The notes under the pieces: generated by a model | The model's database searches: none | The model's input: only the letters and a program-made list of their open reading frames with translations | Told to the model about the DNA's origin: nothing | Position numbers and translations under genes: made by a program | In this document: positions 31,297 to 42,251 of the stretch, in pieces | Layout: each line of letters starts with the position of its first letter | Numbering within the stretch: the first letter of the stretch is position 1 | Origin: Pseudoips prasinana | Lineage: Eukaryota; Arthropoda; Insecta; Lepidoptera; Nolidae | Direction of reading: 5' to 3' | DNA: 64,000 bases | Assembly (NCBI GenBank): GCA_951640165.1 | Contig: OX621253.1 | Coordinates: forward strand, 15,084,001 to 15,148,000

Positions 31297-31525
31297 GGGC
31301 TCTACCGGCTAAGTCGCCGAGCACTGTTTTCGTGAATGGCGTTCATATAATGAAGGGTAAAAAATGACTTCATCAATCGTTAAATCGGATTCAACGTTGA
31401 CAATCGATTCCGGACCATTTATGACGTCACGTGTAGTAATGGAAGTCGATTAAGTCATTTTTTACCTTTATTTATTTGAACGCCATTTACGAAAACGATG
31501 TTCGGCGACTTAGCCGGTAGAGCCC
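31297..31525. mobile_element. MITE with roughly 50-bp terminal inverted repeats
   Basis: Left end GGGCTCTACCGGCTAAGTCG continuing to 'AATGGCGTTCA'. Right end 'TGAACGCCATTTACG' to CGACTTAGCCGGTAGAGCCC. Flanks CTA and CTG could be a mutated 3-bp duplication. The GGG start and 3-bp flanks suggest a Harbinger-type MITE. No ORF. Confidence 0.75.
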
Positions 31526-31613
31526 CTGATCTCCTAGGAAAATCGTTGCTCATCAAAATCGCAGAATGAAAGTAGGGCACTTTTTGGTCATTCAGAGAAA
31601 GCTTTATTCATTG

Positions 31614-32335
31614 TGCGCGGATGAAGGAAATAGGGATAAATTATGCTCATTAGCCGCCTAGTTTGTCGAAAACTTTAATATTTTAACCCTTTATTTAGCG
31701 ATCTATATGTAGCATGTTTAACACGAAATAATCACAGGTAGGTATGCGTAATAAAAAAAGTAGAAACGGGTCTTTGTTTTGCAATATTTCTCATTACTAG
31801 TCACAGCAGAAGTACTTTAGGCAGTCAGTCAACCTAAAAAGATCGTACCACGCTCATGTCTATCAATTATAACAATTACATGTAACCTCCAGACCATCTG
31901 CGAATGAAGGAAATGGGGATAACTATTGCCCATTGGCCGCCTAGTTTATCGCTAATTCTCATATTTTTACCCTCTATTCAGTGATTTAAAGCTAGCATGT
32001 TTAACTTTACCAAAATTAAAAAGGTTGGGTAAAAAAGTAGTAACGGTCTTTGTTTTGCAATATTTCTCAGTACTAGTTACTGTACTATGTACTTTACGCA
32101 GGCAGTCAACCTATAAAGATCGTATTTTATTTTATTTTAAAAATGATTCCTACTGAGTTTTCTGGCAGTGTTTCTCAGTAGCTGCCAGGTCATGCACTGC
32201 AAGGAAGGGTAAAAAAAATGACGATTCCACATAAGTGGAATTTTTACGGATTAATTATTTTTGACATTGACTTTGACTTTACCACGCTCATGTCTATCAA
32301 TTGTAACAATTACATTTAACCTCCAGACTAGTTAC
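31614..32335. repeat. tandem duplication, 283-bp unit
   Basis: Unit 1 (31614-31897) and unit 2 (31898-32335) share 'ATGAAGGAAAT(A/G)GGGATAA', 'GTCTTTGTTTTGCAATATTT', 'GCAGTCAGTCAACCTA'-like sequence and 'ACCACGCTCATGTCTATCAA' in order. Unit 2 is longer because it carries an insertion at 32125-32280. Confidence 0.85.
32125..32280 (+). mobile_element. LINE 3'-end insertion (family of 43100-43685)
   Basis: The segment 'CTACTGAGTTTTCTGGCAGT', 'GTTTCTCAGTAGCTGCCAGG', 'AAAAATGACGATTCCACA' matches the 3' UTR of the LINE fragment at 43100-43685 and ends in a TTTGAC repeat. It sits inside unit 2 of the tandem duplication and is absent from unit 1, which defines both edges. Confidence 0.82.
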
Positions 32336-32643
32336 AATAAGATAAAAACATTTCTACATTTTGATAATAACCAATAAGCCATTTATTGTACCTCAACATT
32401 GACATTTATTGTTGAAATGGATATAAATGACAATAATAAATCCACAGACGGCTGTCAGACGTGGCGGCCTATGCCTTTCAGTAATTGCAATTCCGATTGA
32501 GTTGCAAATACAATTGATATGCAATTCATGCTCATTTAAAAGTATAGTGAGCTTTAATGATAATATGAAGCATATGTGATTTCATGCAATACAAGAACTT
32601 GTACGTCAATCTCTTATTGTTAAATTTTTGTACGAGTATCATC

Positions 32644-33065
32644 ATAATGAGGGCTACCGCGTATCAATTTGCCGCTAGAGGCGCTAGCATCGCGGCAGGT
32701 CTACGAAACGTCAAAATACGCTGTTTTTGTTCGGGTTACGCTGTTTATTAATAAAAACTGCTATTATAACTAAAAATTTTGGTTTAAAACTAAATAAATT
32801 ACAAAAGGAGTAACAGCTCGATGATTAATAATTTGAAAAAATATTTAAAATCCTGTTAAAGTGTTTCATAAATAGCATGCCGCAGTGTTGTGCGAGGACT
32901 GCACAACACTGCGGCATGCTATTTATGAAACACTTTAACAGGATTTTAAATATTTTTCGTAAAAACATTTGTCACGTCCACAATAACAATGATTTTGACA
33001 GCTATAGTGGACCTTCCGCGACAGTGGCGCCGACTGGTGAGCACTAAAACGGTAGCCCTCATTAT
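32644..33065. mobile_element. MITE with internal 57-bp-arm palindrome
   Basis: Terminal inverted repeats ATAATGAGGGCTACCG (32644-32659) and CGGTAGCCCTCATTAT (33050-33065). The interior holds a perfect hairpin at 32837-32957. No ORF. The exact target duplication cannot be set because the host is an ATC microsatellite. Confidence 0.78.
32837..32957. repeat. perfect palindrome, 57-bp arms
   Basis: Left arm 32837-32893, right arm 32901-32957, spacer GAGGACT. The arm core is CATGCCGCAGTGTTGTGC. I found no mismatch. Confidence 0.93.
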
Positions 33066-33290
33066 GTCAGCCTATTGCCTCCCCAAAAGAATTCACAATG
33101 AAGTTGTGTCCATAATTAAGAGGATACACATAATCGCCACGCTTGGCAGACAAGTTGGCGATCGCAGTATGATGGTCATAGTACACAGAGAGACGCTGCC
33201 GCCTGTTCTCTGGGCGATATACCCTCAGGTCGACTTCTACGTCCCTCATGGGATGAAATGGGTGACGATATTCTATGCCGTCAGCCACAT

Positions 33291-34349
33291 GGCAACGAGT
33301 ATATTGGTGTTAAATTAGCAAATTGATTGTTGCACCCTATTTTGTTTTGCTTATTTGGATACAGAATTCATATGCATTCAAGCCAAGATATAAAAAGTTG
33401 TGGACTATATGTTGTATATATAAAGGTAAAACATAAAAAAAACTGTGTGTAGTTTTAATTACGATGCATGCATTTTTAAAAATAATTGTATCACTAAACA
33501 TGTGGACACTTATTACTATAGAACACTGTACCCAACATCTTAATACCATGTTTATTGCAAATAAAGAACTTGTCTTACAGAAAAAGCTCAATATTCTTTA
33601 TCTGACTTCTGATTTGACCACAGTTGTCTTTCTGTGAATTTAAGCATATAGGACGGAGGAGGATATCCTGTAAAAGCATACACCTTGAATTCTGCTATAC
33701 ATACAGATTATATATCAAGTTTGAAAGTATTCTTAACAATATGAATAACCAAACTATGTGCCAACAACACAAGCTGAACCAACGCCATCAATAAGTCTAG
33801 ATACCTAATAGAATTGCGTAGTAAAATATTCAGCAAGTAAGTTGCACGTAGCCATTCTGCGAATCAGCTGGAAAGTGCAGCCAATATAGTATAACAATAG
33901 TTCAGCAAACAATAGCAGTGTTGTACAAATTGGGTATTTCTGTACATTTTAAATTGATAACAGACCACTTTATTATAGGATTGCGAAAGTGTTATTAACA
34001 TGTATACTATGTCACTTGTCACTTGTGACAGATTGTATATGTTAGCCAACAGTAACCTAATGAAGTCAATGTCTATGCCTACCTCGATTATTATGGACAC
34101 GTTTAGACTCCCTTCAAATTTAGTATAGTCACGTTCAAAAACGGTTATTGATGCTTTTATGCTTTATTTACAACGTTAAATCTATCATATTTTTTAATTC
34201 CTTTTGAATGAAAATATTGGCACAACAAAAGCTATTACATATTCTGTTCTTGTTGCGGCTACTTTGCGTTTAAGCTGTCCTGATAACTAATAAATATTTA
34301 CTATGCAGCCCATTAATGTTACACTGCAGTCAAGGATCTATCAACCATG
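33291..34349. other. no recognised feature
   Basis: AT-rich. The minus-strand frames at 33337-33591 and 33864-34100 show no domain. Nothing supported. Confidence 0.45.
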
Positions 34350-34640
34350 AGAGGGAAATGATCTTAAGACCATGAGAGATCTGCCAACCTGCACTAAGTC
34401 AGCATGGTAGCCCACCATGCTGACTTAGTGCAGGTTGGCAGATCTCTCATGGTCTTAAGATCATTTCTTTAAAACTGTAAGGAATACAGGTTTCCTCACG
34501 ATGTCTCTCTTAAGAGTTATTGGTACGGGGTAATAAAATTATAAGACGCACATGGACCTGAAAATAAAATGCCTTGTGTTTCAACTCGAGATCACTGATT
34601 CCACAGTCCAACAGTCAACCACTGGGCTCTCTCGACTTAT
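34350..34640 (-). mobile_element. SINE-F (tRNA-like head) with palindrome at its 3' end
   Basis: On the minus strand a head-like 'CCCAGTGGTTGACTGTTGGA' is followed by a degenerate B-box 'CTCGAGTTGAAAC'. 'GAAACCTGTATTCCTTAC' and the block 'GCCAACCTGCACTAAGTCAG' come next. The 3' block is then repeated in inverse orientation (34355-34467). Confidence 0.55.
34355..34467. repeat. perfect palindrome, 54-bp arms
   Basis: Left arm 34355-34408, right arm 34414-34467, spacer AGCCC. No mismatch seen. The arm core is GATCTGCCAACCTGCACTAA. Confidence 0.94.
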
Positions 34641-36075
34641 ACATAATATTTCATATTCGTTTTCTGAAGGCGAAATAAAATCAATTCCCCGTTAAACAAA
34701 CCAGCGAAATTGATCAATAGTAGTTTTATTAAACTGACTGGTCTAATTTAGTTCACTGTCACTAATATTCAACGTTTTATCGGTTCTTATGGTAGATAGC
34801 TTAGACTTGTATTGGTGAGTGCTCATTATGCTGCACAGATAAAGAAGTGGTTCATGTATGGACTATTTTCAATGTAGTATTATTTGGTTATTCTAAGCAA
34901 CAACTTATTGTATAAGAAGGACGGTTTGTATATTATATTTTGTATATTACTCTTCCCTATTTATGAAATTAAATATTTATTATGTCATTATTTTGCTTGT
35001 TTGTTTACTCTGTATGATTTGTACGCCTTGCAAGGCAAAACATAGTGATACAACACAATTTTTATACCATGTACCATATTACCTATGTTTAACAAATAAA
35101 TTACTTTGACTTTGACTTTGCTGTGGATTTTATTCAATTAGCTGAGAATTCAACTGTAATAATGCAGCAGGCGCTATGGCATTTATTCCGCGGAAATGTG
35201 GCTTCTACAGTACTAAGCACAATTAAATCTGTAAACTAAACTTTAGTTACATAAAAAACTAAAAAAAATCTGATTTAATTTTGTTAAGCGCCCAGTACGC
35301 AACTTGGAACAAAATAATAAATATTTTTTCAATCTACTTCGATTGTTGGTTTATGCTGTGTTCAGTAATTTAATTTCACCCAGCTGGTTTTTGCATTTTT
35401 ATTGATACCAAAAATGTAGTGCCACTAATATAACAAAAATCAAATAAAGGCGTCCCTATAAGCTCAGTCATTAATCGTATCGATTAATGTCCTTTTGATT
35501 TAATTAATTAATTTATTGCTGTTATTAAAAAATATAGTTCTCATATTTTGCTCACGGGTATGCAATTACATTGTCAAACTATCTAATTCAAATTTAATTA
35601 ATTACATTACAGGTTATCTATGTCAAGTATACATAAGCTCTTTACCCCAGGAGTAAATCATGTGATTTAAGGCTTTTTGATACCTAAAAAGTCAGCTCTA
35701 ACTTTCATATTTTTGCTGAACCTAGTTTCAAATTTATATTTCATCACTTTAGCTTGAAAAAATAAACTGTGGTTGAGGATCGTCTAAAAGAAGATAATAT
35801 TATTATAGTAAAAATAGGTATACAATAAACTAGAACTGAGTTGATAACAATTCTTTTAGTTAATAAACAACTTAATAAAACAAAAGAGAGATTTTATTAG
35901 ATCTGTTTTGATAATTGACAACTAGAGAAGAAATTGCCACAGGGCAGATTATGGACTTCAATTCGTTTTCAAGGGCAAAAAGTGTGGGAATAATTTATTT
36001 TGCAAGCATACTTCGTAATAATATGGCCAATTTCTCTTAATTACTGATTTTAAAAATCTTATCTTGACGACTGGA
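34641..36075. other. non-coding; LINE-tail-like repeat inside
   Basis: At 35096-35119 AAATAAATTACTTTGACTTT continues as a short TTTGAC repeat, resembling the 3' terminus of the LINE type at 32125 and 43100. The rest is AT-rich without domain-bearing frames. Confidence 0.4.
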
Positions 36076-36340
36076 CGGGCCTGTTGGCGTGGTAGGCAAA
36101 TGCTTGCTTTTCACGCCGGAGGTCGTGTATTCGATATTTGTATGCATGAACATGTCTGTTTGCCCTGAGTCTGTGTGTAAATATCTATATAAGTATGTAT
36201 TTACAAAAGAAAAGTAATATATGTCAGTATAAGAAAAGTAGTATATCAGTTATCTGATTGCCATAGTACAAGCTCTGATTAGTTTGGGATCAGATGACCG
36301 TGTGTAAATAATGTGCCAGGATATTATCATTATTATCTAT
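36076..36340 (+). mobile_element. SINE-B copy
   Basis: GGGCCTGTTGGCGTGGTAGG head, 'GAACATGTCTGTTTGCCCTG', 'TATATAAGTATGTATTTACA', 'GTTTGGGATCAGATGACCGT' and a 'GCCAGGATATTAT' tail. The B-box is damaged by a deletion ('GTCGTGTATTCGATATTTG'). Confidence 0.8.
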
Positions 36341-36477
36341 CTAAAGAAATCGACTGTGTGCTGTTATGCTGACATGTTAACGCATAATAAATATTATTTG
36401 TTGTTGTTCCAAATAAAATAAAATATTAGCCATACGTTAAATTTCCGGTTAGGTACTTATTAGCCAGGTGTCTTTAC

Positions 36478-36565
36478 AGGTCCGTAAGTGATTGATGAGG
36501 TGACTGCACCTAGGCGCGCGGTCAGGGTTTAGATGGATGAGTAAGTGGTTAATTTATTGAGCGGC
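36478..36565 (+). repeat. repeat E fragment
   Basis: 'GGTGACTGCACCTAGGCGCG', 'CGGTCAGGGTTTAGATGGAT' and 'AAGTGGTTAATTTATTGAGC' match the start of repeat E at 50395. Confidence 0.55.
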
Positions 36566-36608
36566 TTGTACTACGGAACCGTTTGCAGTAATAATACAAC
36601 AGTACACT

Positions 36609-36721
36609 GCTGGACCAAAGACCTCCACGATTGCCGATACACCAGAACAAATAAATTTTGTGACAATATTGGTGCTGGACCAAAGACCTCCACGATTCCC
36701 GATACACCAGAACAAATAAAA
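36609..36721. repeat. 65-bp tandem pair
   Basis: GCTGGACCAAAGACCTCCAC with 'CGATACACCAGAACAAATAA' occurs at 36609 and again at 36674, with a single difference (GCC/CCC) in the shared 47 bp. Confidence 0.88.
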
Positions 36722-36895
36722 ATAAAATTAATTATATTAAGTTGAATGTCGAGTATTATTAACTACAAACAATCAGATTTCTTATTTGGCTAGGAGCTGA
36801 CTAAAATTTGAGTATTTATTTTTGGTTTCGAGTGACGATCATGAACCGAAAAACAGCGTCGGCAGATCCCGCAAACTGTATCACTGGAAGCCGCT

Positions 36896-36990
36896 GAATG
36901 CAGCCGAAAGACGTCCACTGCTGGACTTAGGCCTTCCCCAAAGATCTCCATCATTGCCGGTCTTGCGCTATCCTCATCCAGCGGTTTCCA
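36896..36990 (-). repeat. R-B repeat fragment
   Basis: 'AAAGACGTCCACTGCTGGAC', 'GGCCTTCCCCAAAGATCTCC' and 'GTCTTGCGCTATCCTCATCC' match the tail at 6003-6125 in inverse orientation. Confidence 0.65.
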
Positions 36991-38307
36991 GATATTTATT
37001 AACTTATTTATATATATATAATTATCGCTACTGATGGTGATTGAATATTGAGACATCTAATGTAAATATTTTAGTACTAAGTTATAATAAAATAAATTAA
37101 TTAACGGTAAATAGTTCAATTAAGGAAAAATGTCAGTAGTGACTTTTAGCTAATTAGTAGATATTGACCGTCCAAATTGGTTGTACTGATCGTTATTAGA
37201 TTAATTTAATATATAAAAGACAAAATATGATTCCTAATTCGTCAATACGTAGATCGCGAACGCGTTACGCGAACATATTTGAAACTTTAAGTACACATAT
37301 TTTTTTTTGTTTTTATTTGGTAAGCTAAAACTTAGATTTGGCACGTACTAATTGCTACGATAATACCCGCGCAGGATGGGCCAAGTAGAAAGATTTGATA
37401 GTACGATTCTTAGCCATTAAACATTGATGCATGTTAAGCCCTCAATCAATAGGAAGAAAAATTCATAATATGTAGTTTTAATTCCGCTAATTGTCAGTTT
37501 AATCAAGCTGGGGTGAAATATGCACCGCCCTCTCGCCTGTAAAATATGTATAATGCACAAGCATGCTTTTAACTGTAGAATGAAAACATGTTTTTTGTTT
37601 GTTGAACCACTTTTTTTCCCTGAACAGTTTTTACTGTAAGGATGAAATAGATGTCTTCCAGGGACCAAATACAACTTCATGGGTTTGGGATTCGTTAAGT
37701 TGTTATTATTAAAACCCATCCTACTTTTTAAAGATTTGCCCGTAAAGTACTGTTTACCGTTTATCGCGGCTGACTGTACGCTAACCAACCAACCAAGAGT
37801 CATTGTATCGAGAGCGAACGATCGCATTGATAGCATTTAACGACTTGTGTACTCCGATATCTTTTTACAGCGCCTCGAAAGCGCAATATGTTACGCTTTA
37901 TTTACGGCGGGTGATAAATTCGCTTTTATGACTGTCTTATTTTCACAAGAAAAGGTAGAAATACCTCAGGACTTCTCCTTTTTTCCATTGCCTTTAAGGT
38001 AGCTTGGGGCAAACTTCTTAGTTAGGTAAAAACCAAATAAAAACGGACGTTAAATATTACGATAGGTTTGAAGTATCAACCGACTTCAAAAACAAGGTTG
38101 TTATTAATTTGACTTTATGTTTTTTGTATCTAAATAAGTAACTCATTTTATACATATAAAATTTTTCATTCTTTGAGAACTGCTTTGACAGTTTTGTATT
38201 GGATAGAGATTTCGAGATGATCCATATTAAAACATCTTCAAATCGACTGTTGCAAAGGAAAGTAAGATTTCAAGATGGTTTCTTACATCATTTGTTAAGA
38301 TCGTTTA
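36991..38307. other. no supported gene
   Basis: The minus-strand frame at 37417-37836 (139 codons) begins with a Met but shows no domain, no signal peptide and a skewed Asn/Lys/Ser composition. I do not call it. The rest is AT-rich. Confidence 0.4.
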
Positions 38308-38564
38308 TAATAATAATATCTAGGGGGGACAATGTCACACAAATCATCCTAGCCCCAAACTAAGCAAAGCTTGTACTATGGGTACCAGGCGACGATATAC
38401 ATACTTATATAGATAGATAAATACTTAAATACATAGAAAACATCCATGACTCAAAAACAAATATTCGTGCTCATCACACAAATATTTGCACTTACAGGGA
38501 TTCGAACCCAGGACCACCAGCTTCGTAGGCAGGAGCACTACCAACTAGGCTACGGCGACCGTCG
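38308..38564 (-). mobile_element. SINE-A copy 5
   Basis: A well preserved minus-strand copy from the (ATT)n tail and GACAATGTCACACAAATCAT to 'CTACCAACTAGGCTACGGCG'. Useful as a reference for the family. Confidence 0.87.
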
Positions 38565-38569
38565 ATATA

Positions 38570-38680
38570 TATCCACAACAAGGTTAAACACCTAAGTGTT
38601 TAAATTGCTGAGCACATCCATACTTCGGAGACTCGTTTACCTACCGGTTGCTGTCATTATAAAACAGTCGACGAGCGATG
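38570..38680 (+). repeat. repeat E fragment
   Basis: 'TTAAACACCTAAGTGTTTAA', 'TGCTGAGCACATCCATACTT' and 'CGGTTGCTGTCATTATAAAA' follow repeat E order. Confidence 0.55.
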
Positions 38681-39024
38681 ATATAAAGGAAAATAGAAGT
38701 CGGTGATAGGTTTGATAAAATAGTAATTATATAATTTATGCGTAGACAAAATAACACGCTAATATAAACGAGTATTATTTAACAGTTATGACGTTTGCTC
38801 CAAGTTACCACAAATCTTGTATACGTCAATAAACAGTTTTATTGGTGTTTTGTGTCGCGGCACGTTCATTCACTCATCAAAAATCACCGTCAGTTGTAGT
38901 TTTCAAATTGAAATGCCGATTTCACTTTGAGACACATTTTTCCACTAAAATTCATAGATTTTATTTTATTGTGCCAAATTTATTACTTTATGTACAAGTT
39001 TTTTGGTTTAATCACAGATAGATT

Positions 39025-39290
39025 TTTATATAATAGGATGGCAAACGAGCAAGAGGGTCACCTGATGGGAAGTGATCACCGTCGCCCATTGACACTCGCA
39101 ACATCAGAGGAACTGCGTTGCCGGCCTTTAAGAAAAGAATGGGCTCGCTTCTTGGAGGTTGTCATGTCACACCGGATCGGAAATACCTCCGCAGTTAATT
39201 GATTTCACAGAGCGGTAGCGCGCGGCATAAAGATTTTTAATTCTTAGGTCTCCCAACCTTAAAAAAATCTTAATGATAATTTCAGGAATA
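39025..39290 (+). repeat. repeat L copy
   Basis: 'GGCAAACGAGCAAGAGGGTC', 'ACCTGATGGGAAGTGATCAC', 'GACACTCGCAACATCAGAGG' and 'GCGTTGCCGGCCTTTAAG' match 45968-46140. The 3' part (ACCGGATCGGAAATACCTCC) is kept only here. Family not identified. Confidence 0.7.
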
Positions 39291-39577
39291 TGAATAAGAA
39301 ATAATCCTGATGCCGCTACTCGTTTTAAGTGAAAAATGTTATCAAAATGTACCAAGCATTATTAAATATTAGTCTTATTTTGACAACTTAGGATCATTAA
39401 AGTTAACAAGAAATAATTTCTCACAGCATGAGTTAAAATATCATTAAACAATTGGCTGCTTGAAGTTACATAATTGTTATATTTCAACGATTACAATGCA
39501 AACATTTGTAGTTAAAGAATTGTCCGACCATTATATGCATGTATAGTACAATATTGAATTTTATTATAAGCAGACTT

Positions 39578-39855
39578 GACTGCACGTGTGGCGCAGCAAC
39601 TAAGGCAGTCTCCTCGCTGCTTCGTGTCGCAGATTCGAATCCCGCGCCGGACAACTATTTGTGTGACCCATAAATAATTGTTCTGACCCTGGCAGTAATT
39701 TGTGTCCGTCTATTATTGTTTGCAAAGTACTCCGCGACATTGGGATTAGATTCTCTAGTGCGGGCATTGTCTTAACAAAAAAAGATCGTGACAAATTGAA
39801 TCCGTTGTCTCTGCCTACCCCTCTGGGGAATAGGCGTGTGTCTATGTATGTATGT
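39578..39855 (+). mobile_element. SINE-D with LINE Q tail
   Basis: The tRNA-like head GCACGTGTGGCGCAGCAACT includes the A-box region, and the B-box is 'AGATTCGAATCCCGCGCC'. The body runs to 'GTGCGGGCATTGTCTTAAC'. From 39781 the sequence switches to the LINE Q 3' tail: AAAGATCGTGACAAATTGAA, 'CCGTTGTCTCTGCCTACCCC' and TCTATGTATGTATG. Confidence 0.82.
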
Positions 39856-40210
39856 GTTTAAGCAAAGTTAGGTTTACTCTTACATCCAATTTTATTGTGA
39901 TATAAAACGTGTATCTATATACCGAGGTTAAATTCACTTCATGGAAAAACTATCTGCATACTAGTTTGTACAGAAACCTCGATAACGAACGAACCTCTTG
40001 TTTGTCTTTGTGATTTTTTTATTAACTACCTTGGCATTATCTTTTGTGACCAAAAACTTAGCTGTTTTGTCACGATATATGCTTCATGACGCATGTCTTC
40101 CTTTCCTATGTCATCACATTAATAGCTTTGCCTGAGTCACAATAAAGGCATACCCCTTTTCACACTCGTAACTGACTATCCGTGGTCTAACGGTAAAGTT
40201 GTTTGATTAC

Positions 40211-40708
40211 TTTTTTTTTTATCGTAACTAGTCCCTCCCTCTTACCCACCACAGCAACTCCTGTAATCCAGGATCAACAGTGAGTGGCACACAATGAAAT
40301 GACGCTGAGCGTTGAGGCTCAGGCATGTCCCGGGGAATTGGAAATTGTCTTGGATCCCGCAACGAATTTAATCAGAGAGAAAAAAAGGAGGAGTAAGAAA
40401 TGAATAGTTCCACTTCCCTCCAGAGCGATGCGGGAGACAGAATGATATAAAGGGGCTATAGCCTCATAAAACGAGAGAATTACAACTTGAGAAGCCAGCT
40501 GCAAAAGCACCGAGGATCAATTTAAGGGTCCTAAGTGAGCTGTTATATTTGATTCCAATAGAAGGTATGGCAAAAGCGCGTAAACGCACGGAAGTTGTTC
40601 CTTGTTGCTACAAGATCCCTATAATAAACTACTTCAGATATTGGTATTGCAAGCCATGTAACATAATATCACGCTGATTTTGTCAGAGATCACAATTCCA
40701 ATGTATGC
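40211..40708 (-). mobile_element. repeat U, copy 2, with 12-bp target duplication
   Basis: Matches 4031-4500 over its length, then extends about 35 nt further at the 5' (right) end, 'GCTGATTTTGTCAGAGATCA'. TGTTTGATTACT flanks it at 40200-40211 and 40709-40720. A minus-strand poly(A)-type tail and variable 5' end fit target-primed retrotransposition. Confidence 0.85.
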
Positions 40709-40962
40709 TGTTTGATTACTGTCGACTGGTCTGCCCATAAAGTTTTATTAAGATTTATCTGACAGGAAAAATCATAGAGTACATAAGTTAGCGATATTAG
40801 AGCCCTCTGCCTCGGTGAGAATAAGCTACGCTTCTCCCCGGTCGTTTTGAGATTGGATTATGAGAGTAAGAGAGATATGTCTTAATTTACGTATCACCTT
40901 ATTTCCTGTATTAATTTCAATATTATTGTGACATTTATAATTTATATTTTTGTATTTATTAC

Positions 40963-42251
40963 ATACATACATACATAGACTCACCCCTGTTTCCCAGAGG
41001 GGTAGGCAGAGACAACGGATTTCCATTTGTCACGATCTTTGCATACTTCTTTTGCCTCGATTACTGTCATTATATTCTTCATACATGCTCGCCGGTTTAG
41101 GGTACTTCTGACCTGCCCTTTCTTGAGAACATCTCCAATTTGGTCAGAGAATGTTCGACGTGGTCTTCCCCTTCCGGTTGTCCCATTCACACAGGCCAGG
41201 TATACTTCTTTTGTCAATCTTCTTTCATTCATCCTTTCTAAATGGCCAAACCATCTCAGCATGCCTTTTTCAATCTTTGTGACTACATCCTCTTTCACAC
41301 CACAACGCTCTCTTACATCAGTATTTCGAATTCTGTCTCTCAAAGTCACACCACACATACTTCTCAGAGCTCTCATTTTCACTGCATTTATTTTACTTTC
41401 ATTCTTTTTCTGCCATACCCAACTTTCACTTCCATACATTAAAGTTGGCACTAACACTCCATCGTGCACAGCTAGTCGAGCCTTCTTTGATACTTGCCGG
41501 CTACTCATAAAGGCGTGTAGTGCCCCATTCACTCTGTTCCCCGCATTTACTCTTCTAACAATATCTTTTTCATATTTCCCATCTCTCGTAAACAAAGTTC
41601 CCAAATATACAAACTCATTCACCTGTTCGACTTTCTCTCCTCCAATCACAATATCACACGTTGCCGTGTATTCATCCCTCTCAAATACCATTACTTTCGT
41701 CTTACCTACATTCATTTTCATCCCTTTCCTTTCAAAAGATTCATGCATACTTGTTACCATCACCTGCAACTCGTCCGCCGATGATGCAAGTAAAACTTGA
41801 TCATCAGCGTAAAGCAGACATTTGATGAGTAACTCATTCATCCTTACACCGCATTCACTTTCTTTCAAATCTTTTAAACAGCTATCCATGAATAGGTTAA
41901 ACAACCACGGTGACGCTACACATCCCTGTCTAACACCCTTTTGGATGCTAAACCACTCGGTGTATGACCCGTTAATCCTCACGCAAGCTCTGGAATCCCT
42001 ATAAAGAGATTTTAGTGCTTGAACAAGGTTGTCGTTCAACCCATACATGGACAGTACCGACCATAGTTCACTCCTCAACACTCTATCGTAGGCCTTTTCT
42101 AAGTCTACGAAGGCACAGTAAACCTTTTGGTTTTTGCCCAAAAACTTCTCTACTATGCTTCGCAGAGAAAAGACCTGATCCGTGCATCCCATTCCTTTCC
42201 GAAAACCTGCCTGTGCATCCCATATTTTCGCATCGGTTTCTTTCACAACTC
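40963..42251 (-). mobile_element. LINE Q, 5'-truncated, with 15-bp target duplication
   Basis: Flanked by TTTTGTATTTATTAC at 40948-40962 and 42252-42266. The minus-strand 3' end is a short UTR with an (ATGT)n microsatellite tail. The tandem-repeat 3' end and post-RT region resemble RTE-group LINEs, but clade is unproven. Truncation removed the endonuclease and early RT blocks. The perfect duplication and open frame suggest a recent insertion. Confidence 0.88.
40981..42251 (-). CDS. LINE Q reverse transcriptase, N-terminally truncated
   Basis: About 423 codons are open from the insertion edge. The first in-frame start-like codon is a GTG at 42246, so there is no native start. RT blocks: [29 protein letters not shown] (motif A), [18 protein letters not shown] (motif B), [12 protein letters not shown] (motif C, YADD), then [11 protein letters not shown] and [16 protein letters not shown]. 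The C-terminal part carries [45 protein letters not shown] and [17 protein letters not shown]. This is the endonuclease/RT-type LINE tail common in Lepidoptera. Catalytic aspartates are intact, but the enzyme lacks its N-terminus. Confidence 0.87.

Larger units (their letters stand above)
32636..33290 (-). repeat. R-A dispersed repeat, copy 6, split by a MITE
   Basis: The (ATC) run at 32637-32645 is the R-A end. After the MITE the copy resumes with GTCAGCCTATTGCCTCCCCA and continues through 'CGCCACGCTTGGCAGAC' and 'GATGGTCATAGTACACAGAG' to 'GCCGTCAGCCACAT'. Confidence 0.7.

Noticed and set aside
37417..37836. Minus-strand open frame of 139 codons as a possible host gene
   Set aside because: No recognisable domain, motif or signal peptide, low-complexity Asn run, AT-rich context. 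A chance frame is more likely.
41027..41800. Plus-strand 257-codon frame
   Set aside because: Lies antisense to the LINE Q reverse transcriptase; a shadow frame.
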